Assembly (NCBI GenBank): GCA_003255025.1
Contig: QANY01013337.1
Location: 1,118,237-1,182,236 of the forward strand
DNA length: 64,000 bases
Direction of reading: 5' to 3'
DNA from: Datisca glomerata
Taxonomy: Eukaryota > Streptophyta > Magnoliopsida > Cucurbitales > Datiscaceae
In this document: positions 12,060-24,078 of the stretch, one piece after another
Layout of the letters: every line of letters begins with the position of its first letter
How positions within the stretch are numbered: the first letter of the stretch is position 1
The notes under the pieces: generated by a model
Databases searched by the model: none
What the model was told of the DNA's origin: nothing
Seen by the model: only the letters and a program-made list of their open reading frames with translations
Made by a program: the position numbers and the translations under genes

Positions 12060-13100
12060 GACCATACAAGCCCAGTAGGTAAAAAGTTTTTCTGGGTTCA
12101 CCAAATATGTATAAGAATTCAGCAAATATATACTAGGGCTCATAAGATATGTAATGAGGTTCACCAAATACGTATACATTAATAATTCTTGGAGGTTTTC
12201 ATCAAATACGTAATGTGGCTCATCAAATATGTACAAGTCAATTTTTTACGTATTTGGTGAACCCTAATATGTATTTGGTGAATCCCAATATGTGTTTGGT
12301 AAACCCCTCCAAGAATTATTAATTTGTATGTATTTGGTGAACCCCAATACATATTTGATGACCTCCAATAGATATTTGGTGAACCCCTTCAAGATTTATT
12401 AATTAGTACATATTTTGTGAACCCCTAATGTATTGGAGTTCACAAATACGTACAAATTAATGATTCTTGGTGGGGTTCACCAAATATGTATAGGTATTTA
12501 CCAAATACGTACTGGAGTTTCACCAAATATGTACTCGGTTTCACCAAATACGTAGAAATTAATAATTCTTGGAGGAGTTCACCAAATATGTACTAGGGTT
12601 CATCAATTGCGTACTAGGATTCACCAAATACGTACAAAGTCAATTTTGGTGAATTCCTCCAAGAATTATTAATTTTGTACTTATTTGGTGAACCCCACTA
12701 CATAATTGGTGAACTCCACTACATATTTGGTGAACCCGAGTACATATTTGATGAACCCCTAATGTATTTCTAATGTATTGTGGTTCACCAGATATGTAAA
12801 AATTAATGATTCTTGGAGTGGTTCACTAAATATGTATAGGTGTTCACCAAATACATACCGAGGTTCACCAATTGCATACTCGGGTTCACTAAATATGTAC
12901 AGAGTCAATTTTTGTGAATTCAACTAAGAATTATTAATTTTGTACGTATTTGGTGAACCCTCTTACATATTTGGTAAACCACAATACATATTTCGTGGAA
13001 TCCAATACATTTTTTGTGAACCTTTCAAAAAACAAATATTTTTAATTTTTGGTGAACCCTTCAAGATTTCTTTTGCACTCCACTACGAATTTGGTGAACA
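12060..13100. repeat. Palindromic higher-order array of CACCAAATACGTA boxes
   Basis: Box blocks alternate in orientation: forward about 12090-12240, reverse 12241-12425, forward 12430-12640, reverse 12640-12775, forward 12780-12905, reverse 12905-13100. The higher-order period is about 350 bp, and each unit would fold into a hairpin with arms of roughly 130-180 bp joined near GTACAAAGTCAATTTT. Confidence 0.8.
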
Positions 13101-13300
13101 CCAAAAACCTAATCGTCACTCTTTACCCTCCAAACGTCATTCTTTAACCTCCAAACGTCATCCTGAAAGTGCAAATCACCATTCTTTGTGCCAAACGCCT
13201 GTTTATTTCCTGTAATCACCAATTTACTCCCTAAACGCCATAATTTAACAAGCGATCACTAATGGGGGTCATAAATGTCATTTTCTTGCCCCAATCCCCA
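13060..13300. repeat. CCAAACGYCAT box group
   Basis: Several copies of CTCCAAACGTCATTCT, CCAAACGCC and AAACGCCATAA within 240 bp, homologous to 7030-7160 of element A and using the same core as the cluster at 17380-17830. Confidence 0.65.
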
Positions 13301-14160
13301 CTTTTTGGGCCTTAATCATTGATAAAAATAGAAAAATCATCGATAAGAATATCCAAAATTTGAATTTTTGTAATTAATTACCGTACACCAGAAAAACCAT
13401 CGATAAAAATAGAAAAAACTCATTCTCTAAAATGCAAACATTCACCATATTCACATATTAAGTGAAATTATATTGGATTAAGTAAGGATTTCTGAAGTAA
13501 TTGAACACTTATGCATAAACTCGTTAAAAGTTGTCATTGATAATGTTTTTATGTTTTGTGACAAGTATCAAGCGAGATGTGTTTACACCATATATAATTA
13601 AAGGTCGTGATTTTATGATGGCCAGTAAATCTTATTTACAAGTTTGACGAACACACATAACCCTTTAGTTTGGATTTTACTGTTAAATCGAACATATCCA
13701 CTAAAATTTTGTAATTAAATATTAAAGTTTGAAATTTAACCTTTTATTTATAATTATAATCCCATAAAGTTGAAAAATTAGCTCATTTACATTTTAATTT
13801 GTAACCCTATAAACATATTTGTCAAATCTAACCTTATTTTCTTATCAAAATTAACCTAAAACTTAAAAAACCCCATTCCCCTTCTTAAAAAATCCGATAC
13901 CCACCCTCCCCCCCTTTTAACACTGCATTCATCTCCACTCAAACACTCTACTCTTATCATTTCTTCTTCATCTCTTCATCCTCACCTCTTCATATCTCAA
14001 AATCCGTCCAACCCGAGTAAAATCCATTGTAACACACGAGTCAAACCCATAATTTCTCATTTTGCACATCCCTTACAACATAAGAGTCGAACCTGCACTC
14101 AACCTGAGCCAAATCCTTCCAACCACATATCTTTCTAATATTGTATTTTTTTCACAAAAA
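13301..14160. promoter_or_regulatory. Probable promoter/5' region of the PMD gene
   Basis: AT-rich non-coding sequence ending in a C/T-rich stretch (13860-14000, ACCCTCCCCCCC, TTCTTCTTCATCTCTTCATC) typical of plant 5' leaders, then the ATG at 14161. No single promoter box stands out. Confidence 0.35.
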
Positions 14161-16949
14161 ATGGCTAGAGGAAAGCATAAAGTTACAAAGAGAACGTTGA
14201 GTTCAACGGCGCAACCGAGTTCGAGTGATTCGAAAGGCCCGTATGATACCACTGGTTATGGGGTGAAAAGATTTCATCCAAAGAATCAAAATCTTACCAA
14301 CCATATTCTTCATATTGCTCCAATGGAGTATATATATCACCCAAGAAAACAAGAAGTAAGTTTTTCTTTAAAGATTTTGAATTTTTATGTCTTATACGTG
14401 TTAAAACACCTAATAGATATTTGATTTATTCTGCAAATTGGGTGTTTTTTATGTGATGATTGGGTGTTGGTAGAAATACATGTGTCAGATCGAAAACTAT
14501 AGTATTTTTTTAGTGCTCGTAAAGTGTTCGAGGAAATACTATAATGAATTATATGGCGTATTTTTAACTATCCGTAAGATGTTTGATAAAATGCCACATT
14601 GGGCTCTACACTATTTTTATATGAATGCCCGTAACATGTTCGATGAAATGTTATATCCCATCTAAGGAAAGAAAATTTAAGTTTTTTTTGTGACAAATTT
14701 GGTTATTATGTGTTTTAGTGTTAAAACACCAAATATATACTTGAATCATTCCGAAAATTGGGTGTTTTTATGTGATGCTTCTAGAAATGTATGATTATTG
14801 GTAGCGATATATGTTTCGGATGAAAAACTATAGTGTACGAAATGTCACAATATAGATTATAGATTATTGTCATTACTTTTTCATTGAGTCATGAATTAAA
14901 TTTTGGTTTCCTAGGCGGAGTTCTATGAGGATGGTGTACGTGGTTTTGGGAATACCACACTGATACCTATATGGTACAGTATGCTACTTGAAAATGTGAA
15001 AATGAACGTCGATGCTTACGGGTTTAGATCATTTATAAGTATCTTGAAAAGGGGGTAGATGGATCGCGTCCTCTTGAAGAGCCTGGCCGAGAAATGGTGG
15101 GATACAACCCATACCTTTCATTTAGATTATGTGGGTGAAATGATGATGACCCACTAGACTTTGCTACGATTATCAACCTTAAAGTCAATGGTCGAAAGCT
15201 GGACTACAATTTGGATATGTACAACAACAAGAAGGCACTATGGAAGCTAGTCGACAAACCGTTGTCGGAGCTTCGAGAAAAAAAATTTAGTTATCAATGA
15301 ATATTCTATAAATATTGATGAGGGTGTTTCTTCTGGTGCTATTGGAAATTATAATTTTTTGTACTTCCTCCCTAGCCTACAGATGAGATACAAGAGTATA
15401 ATTGAGGTGGTTCGGTGTTGTCCGTATTGTATTCAATATGGACGCGTTATGCCGCGGGAAAAGTGTAGCGACTGGGGGTTTCTGGAGAGCATGGGAGGTA
15501 TGGGCTTGTGAATACTTTCTATGTTTTGCACTAAGTAGACTAGTGGGTGGTCTAGACATGTTCCCGAGAGTAGCACTTTGGATAGACAATGACTCAGGAA
15601 TAGGGAATGTTGGTCACAACCTTAAAGAATTTTGTATTAAACTTTGATATGTGAGGCCCCATGAGCTATGTGTTTTATTTGATCAATTCTTATATCGGTC
15701 CCCATCTTGAGTATGAATAATGTTTTACTGACAAACTATTTATTTTTTAACTTGCAGATCAACTAGAACCCTTGGGGAGAACGTTCAAACTTACCAGACT
15801 ATCGCCACGACAATATACCTCCTATCACCTTAAGGATCTTGCTGCAAGGACCTGCTAGTAGAGCATAGTACTTGGGTGAGCGCGTTGCACGATAGAGTTT
15901 GGGATCCCAGGAGCCGTTAATTCCAGTCGGACTCTCACTTGCAATGTTATGTGATCAACCATATTTCAAAGAAGATCTGATTGGTGGTCTTGGAGGTTTT
16001 AGACGTCACACTTCATCAATGATGAAGATGGCGATGGCAAAGATACTTATGATGATTTTTGGAAAATGTGGTTGTCTTACAACTGGGATGAGGCATCTTC
16101 ATCTTCGCAGGTGCCAAACGTCATGTAATGATTTTCAAATATAGATGATTACTGACATTGTTATACAATAATCTAAATTTGTAATCTACGTGGTATAGGC
16201 AGCGACACGAGCAACCGCAACAATCATAGGTGCACCAGGAGCATCAGGGTCGACTAGAGCGACCATTGATGATATAAGAGTGGCTGAAATCCAATTACCA
16301 CTGTGGCAGATAACGGTTCCACACCCAGATGGTGGTAGTGAGATGGTTGACAATCTACAAGATCTTCCAATATGGGGTTTTCCATCAGCTGATGTCGATT
16401 ATGTGAGTCATGATGTTAATATTTATTATCTAGTCATTAAATATCTTATTGACGCGTAATTCAAATAATGCAAGTGTCAGTGGTGTGTGTTGTAGGCAAG
16501 ATGCGCATGATTACTAGTCTCAGGCAATAGTTCTTTGAAAAAATGTTGCATGTGAGACGATGGTGAAGGCGATGGAAAAGGCCAAAGAATCAATGCAAAA
16601 GAAGGATAAGAAAATTGAAATAACTTATATTTCCTTAATTGTTTTTTATTTTGAAACCAAAATATTCAAATTTACTCTTAGCTAATATTTTGAGTGTGTA
16701 CACTTGTAGACGAAGTTGCAAAGATGCCTGCAAATGTATGAAACTCAAGGAAGCGGGCATGAGGGTGATGATGAAGATGATGAAGATGATGATGATGGTC
16801 ATGATGACCATGTAGAAGATTCATTTAATGATGATGAAAATGATTATGATGATGACATCGATGAAGATACTGAATCGAAACGTGAACATGAACGACGTAC
16901 AAAGCATTCATATGATGCTTCGACGAAAAAGAGAAGAATTTCATCATGA
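14161..16949 (+). pseudogene. Plant mobile domain (PMD, MAIN/PP7-like) gene, degenerate
   Basis: PMD proteins are plant nuclear proteins found both as host genes (MAIN, MAIL1, PP7-like) and inside transposons. Exon 1 (14161-14355) gives a basic N-terminus (MARGKHKVTKR); its GTAAGT donor pairs with an acceptor at 14914. The next exon reads AEFYEDGV, KSLAEKWWDTTHTFHLDY, GEMMMT, then in another frame LDFATIINLKVNGRKLDY, the PMD core pattern. GGFWRAWEVWACEYF (15470-15520) is its second hallmark, and YLGERVA (about 15870) its third. The tail (16716-16949) is an acidic run (EDDEDDDDGHDD) followed by a basic patch (TKKRRIS). A stop near 15055 and several frame changes make it inactive. The function of the transposon-borne copy is unknown; help in mobility or regulation is only a hypothesis. 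Confidence 0.8.
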
Positions 16950-17379
16950 TGCTTTATCAACTTTTTATAGTCTCCTTCAATTTTAAACTCGATTCTAACG
17001 TTGTTGAGTGTATTTTTGAATTTATTAAATTATGGTTGCATTTGGCTGGGCATATATATTATGGATATAAATAAGTATTTTGATTGTGGAATTTTTAATA
17101 TTTATGGGGAGGTTCTGTCGAATCGTTGTTTAGAATTTTAAACTGGATCAATTTGTTCAGTGTATTGTTGTATTTTTAAACTGGATAAAATTTACAAATC
17201 ATCCTTCTATTGGCTTTGACGATGTTGCTGAGAGTAAGAAGATATTGGAAGTGGAAGCATCTTTGTTTGTGAAATTTTTACGGTTGCAGAATGTAAGGAA
17301 TTGACAACGCGTATTTATACTCAAATTGGAAGTTATAACAAAACAAAATATAAAGGAATTGACAAGGCGTATCTTTACT
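16950..17379. other. AT-rich spacer downstream of PMD gene
   Basis: No gene recognised; probably the 3' untranslated or terminator region of the PMD gene. Confidence 0.4.
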
Positions 17380-17830
17380 GATTCGTGAATGGCACGTCAT
17401 CATTGATGAATGGTGTTTGAGGTTCAACTGGTCCTTTTTGGACCCAAACGCAAGCCACATTGGCGTTTGTGGTCCAACTGGTCTCTTTTGAACCCCAAAC
17501 ATTAGTCACAGTGGTGTTTGAACCATGCATAAGTGACATGGGCCAAACGCCACTGTGAATGGCGTTTGAGGACCACAAAGGACTAGTCGAACCCAAACGC
17601 CATTCAGCAATGGCGAGTCGCCAGCCTTGAATGGCGTTTGGCCTATGTCACTTAGACATGGGCCAAACGCTATTGTGAATGACGTTTGGGGTCCAAAAAG
17701 GACCACTTGGACACCAAAAGCCATTTATTAGTGGCGAGTCGTCATTATTGAATGGCGTTTGGGATCCAAAAAAGATCTTATTGGACCCGAAACGTCGATC
17801 ATTGTGGCGTTTGACCCGCATCAATACATT
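17380..17830. repeat. Cluster of palindromic AAACGCCAT / ATGGCGTTT boxes
   Basis: At least 14 copies of the core occur in alternating orientation, often paired as CCAAACGCCA(C/T)TGTGAATGGCGTTTG, with recurring phrases GGGCCAAACGC, GTGGCGAGTCGTCA and TGGACCC. The cluster lies between the PMD gene and the transposase gene, upstream of the latter. It could be an internal promoter or protein-binding array, but no function is shown. Confidence 0.75.
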
Positions 17831-18325
17831 TATAGATTGTTTAGCATTTGGTTGGTGTTTGGTGGTTGTGTAATTAATATGGGCAATTACTCTTCGTAAA
17901 CCACCCTTAAAATTCAAAATTTCACTCAACTAAACACAGTCCCACTACTTCTCAATTGCTCTCAACTTCACATACACTTGCTTCTTCAATTTCTTTGTTT
18001 GGATCTTCAATTTTCAACTCCAAGTATGTGATCGACTATAGTGAAAAGGTAATGTTTGTATCGATTTCATTATTTTATTAAAGATTATGAACATAAGTTA
18101 GATGCCTTATGAGGTCTTAGTTTATGAACAAAACTTCAACTATTTTTTCCTTTCAAAGTCCTTAGTTTTTTTATGGACCTGATCATGCTTGCTGTCTGTG
18201 TTGACTAAGGCTCATATTATGCATTCTTTTTACGCTTTTGTTATTTTCTTAAAATTTCTACTTCAATTATTGGCATATGTCATCAACTTCAACTATTTTT
18301 TTCAATATAGTTAAGCATCTTCGAA

Positions 18326-20660
18326 GATGAGTCATCATGATGTATCCATAAATCGGGATGAGACAAGTATGTGACTGGGTTCACCAACATTAGCAAAGTT
18401 ACAAAATAAAAATGTCATTTGTAAAATTTACTACGTTACAAGAGGTCAAAGATTTCTACTATAAATACGCAGTCTGTGTTGTAGAGATGGGTTTTCTCAA
18501 AAGAATGAGTCTGGGAGAAAAAATATATGGGCAGAGAGGACACGAAGAGAGAACCAAGATGCTTAGCAAGGGTGAATTGTCGTGTTTATTTTAGGTGAAC
18601 TTGGATAAGAAGGCGAAAAAACAGGTGGTGAAAGCTTTTGAAGCTAAGCACACTCATCCCACGGCCTCACCACATGACGTGCCCTTTCTTCGATCTAATA
18701 AAGCAGTGAATGAAGCGGACATGGTTAAGGCAACAAGATTTCATAATGTTGGTGTCAGGCTAAGCCAAGTGTCTGATTACATGGTCGACTAAGCTGACGG
18801 TTACGAGAATGTGGGGTTCTTAAGAACAGAGCTATATATAAGATGGACAAGCAGCGAATATAGTAAGAAGTCGAAAATGATTCAGAGACAACTATTGCTT
18901 TTTTACTGTGAAATTGGAGATGGATTCAGATTTGTATTGCAAATACAACATTGACATGGATAATTGTCTGGGAAATTTTTATTTTGGGCAGACTCGATGT
19001 GCCAAGTTGACTATCACTATTTTAGTGATGCGTTGACGTTCAATACGACCTACAAGACGAATGCATACAGGAATTTGCTTATGATTTTCCTTGGCATGAA
19101 CAAGCACTGCAAGACCACAATATTTGGTTGCGCATTATTGATTGATGAGACCATGTAAACCTATCAATGGGTGTTGAGGACTTTCTTGGATGTCATGAAA
19201 AATTGGGAGCCGCAATCAGTCATTACAAATGGCGATAGGGCGATGTGTAAAGCAATCAAGACGCTCCTGCCTAATTGCAATTATCGACTTTGTGCATGGC
19301 ATCTCGAACGAAATGCCCAATCAAACGTGAAAAACCCTCATTTTCTACAAGCCTTCAAGAGAGTAATGTATGACGTCTTCCACGAAGAGGAGTTCGAACA
19401 GGAATGTGATCATTTGATAGAGTCATTCAACCTTAGTAAAAACAAATGGGTACAATGGATGTATACCAAGTGTGAACATTGGGTAGAGGACTTCCAACGG
19501 AGAAAATTCTTTGCGTTCTTGAGAAAGACGCAACGATATGAAGGTATGAACGGTATCTCTACTGATTCGTTGAACATCGATCTAAACTATTTGAATTCGT
19601 GCTACAATTTGATCAGGCGTTGGCACGTATTCACCACGAGGAGAGGTTGGACGACTTCAAGTTGTGACTATCACTTACATGCGTTAGAGCAACATGCGAC
19701 AAACGTGTTCACACACAAACTGTTTAAGCTATTACCTAAGGAGTTTAGGGGTGAGACATCGTTTATAGTTTGTGCTTTGACACATGATGGGGAGGCTCAA
19801 ATTCATTCTTGGCTCGATTTTAGGGTGCCAAATGAGTCACACATAGTGTTATAAGACCAACACCTTGATACGCTAAAGTGCAGTTGTGGCAAGTTTGAAT
19901 CAGTGGGGATACCATGTCATCATATGAAAGTTGAACATATGCAAGAGATCCTAAGTATGTGCATACTAGATCGGTGGCGGATCACTGTGAAGAGTAATAA
20001 GCTACCAACCAAGTAAAGCCATTCTCATCTGGATACAGATGATACAGTATTACTTCGTTATAATTCGATCCAAGTAGCTACCAAAAGACTTGCTCACTTT
20101 GCATCAAAGCCAAGTGAATGGTCAACTCGAGCCAAAGTGGAGATTGGGCTGCTATGTGTAAAATATGGGACCTTATAGAATGATAAGATTGTCAACGAAT
20201 AAGATGTGAAGCATGAGGATGGTGTAGAGATTAAAAGAGGCCTTGTTCAAGCCCCGATAATCGTGAAGAGAAAGGGCAGCCAATGTGCCAGCTCGAGTAA
20301 AGCACGACCAACCACCTATCGATGTTGCCATTGTAAGAACACTAGAAATACCAAACAGACATGTGCGAAATTACCGAGCGATGTGCATGCCATGATGCCA
20401 GACGATAATAATGATGAGTTAGCACCATCTAACGCGCAAGGTGCACACGCGACCGGGGTCTTCAGATAAGGTGTATCTTCATTGAATGTGCAAGGTGCGT
20501 ATACATTCAATGTGCAAGTTGCATACACATTCAATGTGCAAGGTGTGAACCCATTCAACCCATCTACATACCCACCATCATTCAACGCACAAGGTGCTTA
20601 CCCTATGTACAACACAAACTTCCCATACTGGTATAATATTCGGTATCCTTCACCGCAATA
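18326..20660 (+). pseudogene. FAR1/FHY3-type Mutator transposase, copy 1 (inside element B)
   Basis: Order of remnants: part of a FAR1 DNA-binding domain (FYYKYAV...GF, reduced by a deletion), VNLDKKAKK...KHTHP, SNKAVNEADM, GYENVGFLRT, then the MULE transposase core at about 18900-19500 (DYHYFSDALTF, NTTYKTN, GCALLIDET, ITNGDRAM, CAWHLERN), a SWIM zinc finger near 19880 (CSCGKFESVG..CHH), and a zinc-knuckle-like CCHCKNT...KQTC near 20320. Normal family members have Asp in F-D-TTY and I-T-D; here both are Asn. Breaks include a 1-nt loss near 18590, stops near 18790, 19156 and 19852, and frameshifts. Compared with copy 2 at 26.1 kb it keeps a longer intact core (227 codons). Inactive as read. 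Confidence 0.9.
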
Positions 20661-21035
20661 AATGTACATTTTAGTGTTAACTTGCTTTCATAGTTTTTTA
20701 AGAATGTTAATATAGGAATATGTACACAATTTACCCTTCAAATATATCCTCATTTATAATTGACACAATAATTCTAAAAAATCTAAAGATGATCACTCTA
20801 CACAACAACTTCAAAAATCTGCTTATTCATACTGCACAATAACTCTGCAACATCTATTTATCATCACTGTACTCGATAACTTACAAAAATCTCTTTTATT
20901 TATAGTTGTACCCAATAATATACAAAATTTGTTTATCATCCTTGTACACAATAACTTATAAAACTTACAAAAATTTATTTATCTTCACTATACGGTATAC
21001 ACAATAATCGAATACAAAAGGAAGACCCATTTTCC
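20661..21035. other. Repetitive AT-rich 3' region of the transposase gene
   Basis: Imperfect repeats of TGTACACAATAACTTACAAAA.TCT and TTTATCATCACTG. The whole stretch is shared with 28390-28760 downstream of copy 2. Confidence 0.6.
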
Positions 21036-21203
21036 ATTTCTAAGAAATTCGATGAGCTAAGGTTATTGAAGAACACAGTAACGACGTGTTAATAAAATTC
21101 AAAGCGTACGAAGATATCCCTCTTGAATCTGCTTTGTATTTATTACATCGTCGTTATTTTTTTATTCAATAACCTCTAGCTCATCGAATTTCTCAGAAAT
21201 GGC
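21036..21203. repeat. Long imperfect hairpin
   Basis: Left arm near 21038-21090 (AAATTCGATGAGCTA, AGGTTATTGAA, AACGACG) is the reverse complement of 21145-21200 (CGTCGTTA, TTCAATAACCTCTAGCT, CATCGAATTTCTCAGAAA). Arms are about 50 nt with few mismatches and the loop about 55 nt. A homologous hairpin lies at 28763-28925. Confidence 0.8.
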
Positions 21204-23650
21204 AAGTGGGCGAGTGTTTGAACAAGATTATCAGAAAATAGGACACATTCAGAATAATGTATTCAATATTATCTATCCATTCAGTTTTTCCTCACCTGAA
21301 GCCTTTGCTTTAAAGTAAGACTCATCTTTAGTGGTAGCCATATCTCCAAGACAGATGAGTGCCTACTATAAAATCGATCAACGTTATCATGTAACGTATC
21401 ATACATGTCGTTCGAAGGATAGTTGGCGATCTTCAACAAAATATTACAACGAAGATTGTGTGATTTATACTCTTGTAAAAATATTCTCAATATTCAACAA
21501 ACTACCATTCACCTCAACAAATTCAACAATGACGGCCATAAACGAGCAAATCCGTAACAATAAAAAAATTTCAATTGCATAACTAAAAGAAGTCTTACTC
21601 CAAACTAAAACAAAACAGAAAAAAGAGCTGTAAGGTTTGAATATTCACCAAACTATCATTACACCATAACAAATAACAAGTAATGACAACCTCAAATGAA
21701 CAAATCCAAAGTAATCAGAAAAATTCCCAATTATAGAACTAAAAGAAGTGGAAACTATAAAAAATGAAAAGAAAGCTCTCAAGTTTAACAAAATGTAAAC
21801 AATATCTGACATATTACTTGGGAACGATAGTCGCGAACAATCTCTACACTTATGTCATCCATATATCGCAAGACCCACAACCACAATCACCTGCGAACGT
21901 AATAATAAGTGCATCATTCATTGGTGAATGAAGCCCAAACTGATGGTATACCAAACGCAACCCAGATAGTATACCAAACTGATGGTTAATTATATCCGTT
22001 GTTTGTAAAAAAAACTATGTGCCAACAGATAAAATTATAACGAACTATATTCTCACTTTTTAGTTCCATTGGAATAATGAGAATAAATTCTTGACCATTT
22101 GAGATCCATACAACAATAGCATTAACAAATTATTTTAGGTGAGACTGTGTAGATTAACATTAATTAAGCCTATATGTTTAAGACAGTAATGACACAACGA
22201 TTTCTATTTCTTCTCATTATATGTTGACTATATGGAATAATTCTTGCAAACCAATTGGTTGCTTGCATGTCAATTTTAATTTGATAAAAACATACACTTA
22301 AAGAAAATATTTTTTTTTAATTTGTTTCCTAACGACAATAAATTTGGCAAGAAAGAATACATGAAAGGATGCAACCCTTTGCAATTATATTATTCCAAAG
22401 GGTCGGGGAAAGGATATAAATTGACCTCTTAGTGAAGTTGCGGTTACTCGAACTAAATGTCCTGTGTATCTTTTTTAAAAAGTTAAACAAAATTTGTGTG
22501 GCTTACTCAACCAATATAAATAAAATGAAATAGTTAGTGATTTTAAGTGAGTACGGAGGCTTACTTACTTAACCTAAACAACTAAAATAACTCATTCATA
22601 CAGATCTCTTGATGGATTTCACTCTCAAAATGAAAATATATTATAATTCTTGGTGACGGTATAGAAAATCTAAAAAAACAATGCATAGAAGAGGGATAGC
22701 TACTGCCAAAACAATGTTCAGTAAGAAACACTCACAACAGAACTTCCCATCTAAAAATGCATAGAAGAAGAGATAATAAAATGGCCTCTCTTTCTCCCAT
22801 AAGCATATTTTTAATAGTAAAATAGTACAATTGAAACTTTTGGAAAGAAATGACTAATTTCTTATTTCTTCTATCATGCTTAATGAGAAGGCGTATAATT
22901 TCACCAAAATAAATCAAGTGCAACAAAAACAGTAGTGGAAAATAGGTAAATAATTACATCACCAGAAACTAGACCAATGTTATATAAGCTTTGTTTTCTT
23001 TTTCTCAACTTAACTCGAAAGAAACTCACAGTTTAAAGGTGACAAAGCAATTTATTAGTATATTTTGTATAAAGAACCAAAGCCCAAGTAATAAATATAA
23101 TCAGTTTGTAGAAAAAGACCATCTTTTAAGATTCTGCACTCTTCAAACTTCAAAGATCACAATATCATCACATATATATGTAAAAATTAGAGCACCCTTG
23201 TTGGAAATTTACATACAAGGAATGAGTAAAATACATATATTATGGAATCATTGAATTTTAGTGTAGAAGGCAAAAAATAAAGACCAAATGACACTTATAT
23301 AACACAAAATTAGAAGTAAATAGCAAGATAAACAATTGATATTGTGGCATCACTTTGCTTAGCCCACTCTGTAAATTCGAGTACCCTAAAGTAAGACCCA
23401 ATTGTTGGCAAATAGAACTCCTAGCTTCACAGCGGAAACCCATAATTTTATGAAATTGTGACAAACAAAACCTTAGGTTATCGTTCCTGAACATAATAAT
23501 CTGGCCAAAATCAAACAAATAATTAGAGATAACCACACGCACACAACCACATGCAAAGTTCTATAAAGCTATAACTAAAAAGCATGCCCTAGGTTATGGG
23601 TAGAAGTCAAGGGGCAAAAAGGAGGAAAGAGTAAATGAGATGAACACACC
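21204..23650. other. Element B right interior, no gene recognised
   Basis: To about 21940 it is homologous to 28926-29570; beyond that it is unique here. Small open frames (for example 23258-23542 minus) are not recognised and may be part of a captured or decayed gene. Confidence 0.45.
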
Positions 23651-23652
23651 AT

Positions 23653-23708
23653 AGCTGAGAGAGAGAGAGAGATAGAGAGAGAGAGGGAGAGAGAGAGAGA
23701 GAGAGCAC
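23653..23708. repeat. (GA)n microsatellite
   Basis: An almost pure GA run that leads into the right subterminal region. A shorter AGAGAGAGAG run is found at the equivalent place in element A (11212-11222). Confidence 0.9.
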
Positions 23709-24000
23709 CAACTTCTACCAAAATCAACTTGGAAAGATAGAGCTCTGAAATTTCTCCTAGGCGAGCTTCAACTCGGAGGAAAAAAATTTCATCGTCAAGC
23801 CCTAATCGCGATTGTAGTCGAAGAAGGGGGAAAAGTGGAAAAGATGAAGAAGATGGGTAATTGGGTACTTATTCTACCGGTTTCAAAGGAAGTTAAACTT
23901 AAAAACCATGCAATGACTAGGATTAATTTGGCTATATCCTACGGCCATAATTAGTCTCAGCATCAATGCTGGGAAAAAATTCCCAACGTTGAAGTGGGAC

Positions 24001-24011
24001 CCCTAATTAAG
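24001..24011. repeat. Right target-site duplication of element B (CCCTAATTAAG)
   Basis: Matches 11968-11978. Confidence 0.8.
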
Positions 24012-24078
24012 ATGTCATTATGGCTTAAAACATCAATTTTTTCTCATTTACACTAAAAATAAAAAGTTTAAAGGGAAA

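Larger units (their letters stand above)
11979..24000 (+). mobile_element. Element B: 12-kb Mutator-like element with PMD gene and FAR1-type transposase (decayed autonomous type)
   Basis: The ends are GGATTTTTTATCATGCTGGG on the left and, read inward, a related GTTGGGAATTTTTTCCCAGC-type sequence on the right. Both fold into short hairpins and are flanked by the 11-bp TSD CCCTAATTAAG. Order inside: palindromic box array (12060-13100), AAACGYCAT boxes (13060-13290), PMD gene (14161-16949), palindromic AAACGCCAT cluster (17380-17830), MULE transposase (18326-20660), a long hairpin (21036-21203), and a right subterminal region with a (GA)n tract and TTCTACC.GTTTCAAA.GAA shared with element A. Both genes are on the plus strand, and both have stops or frameshifts. 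The size and gene pair fit PMD-bearing MULEs known in plants. Confidence 0.8.

Noticed and set aside
16716..16949. Independent small acidic protein
   Set aside because: Position and exon pattern fit the tail of the PMD gene, so it is annotated as part of that pseudogene.
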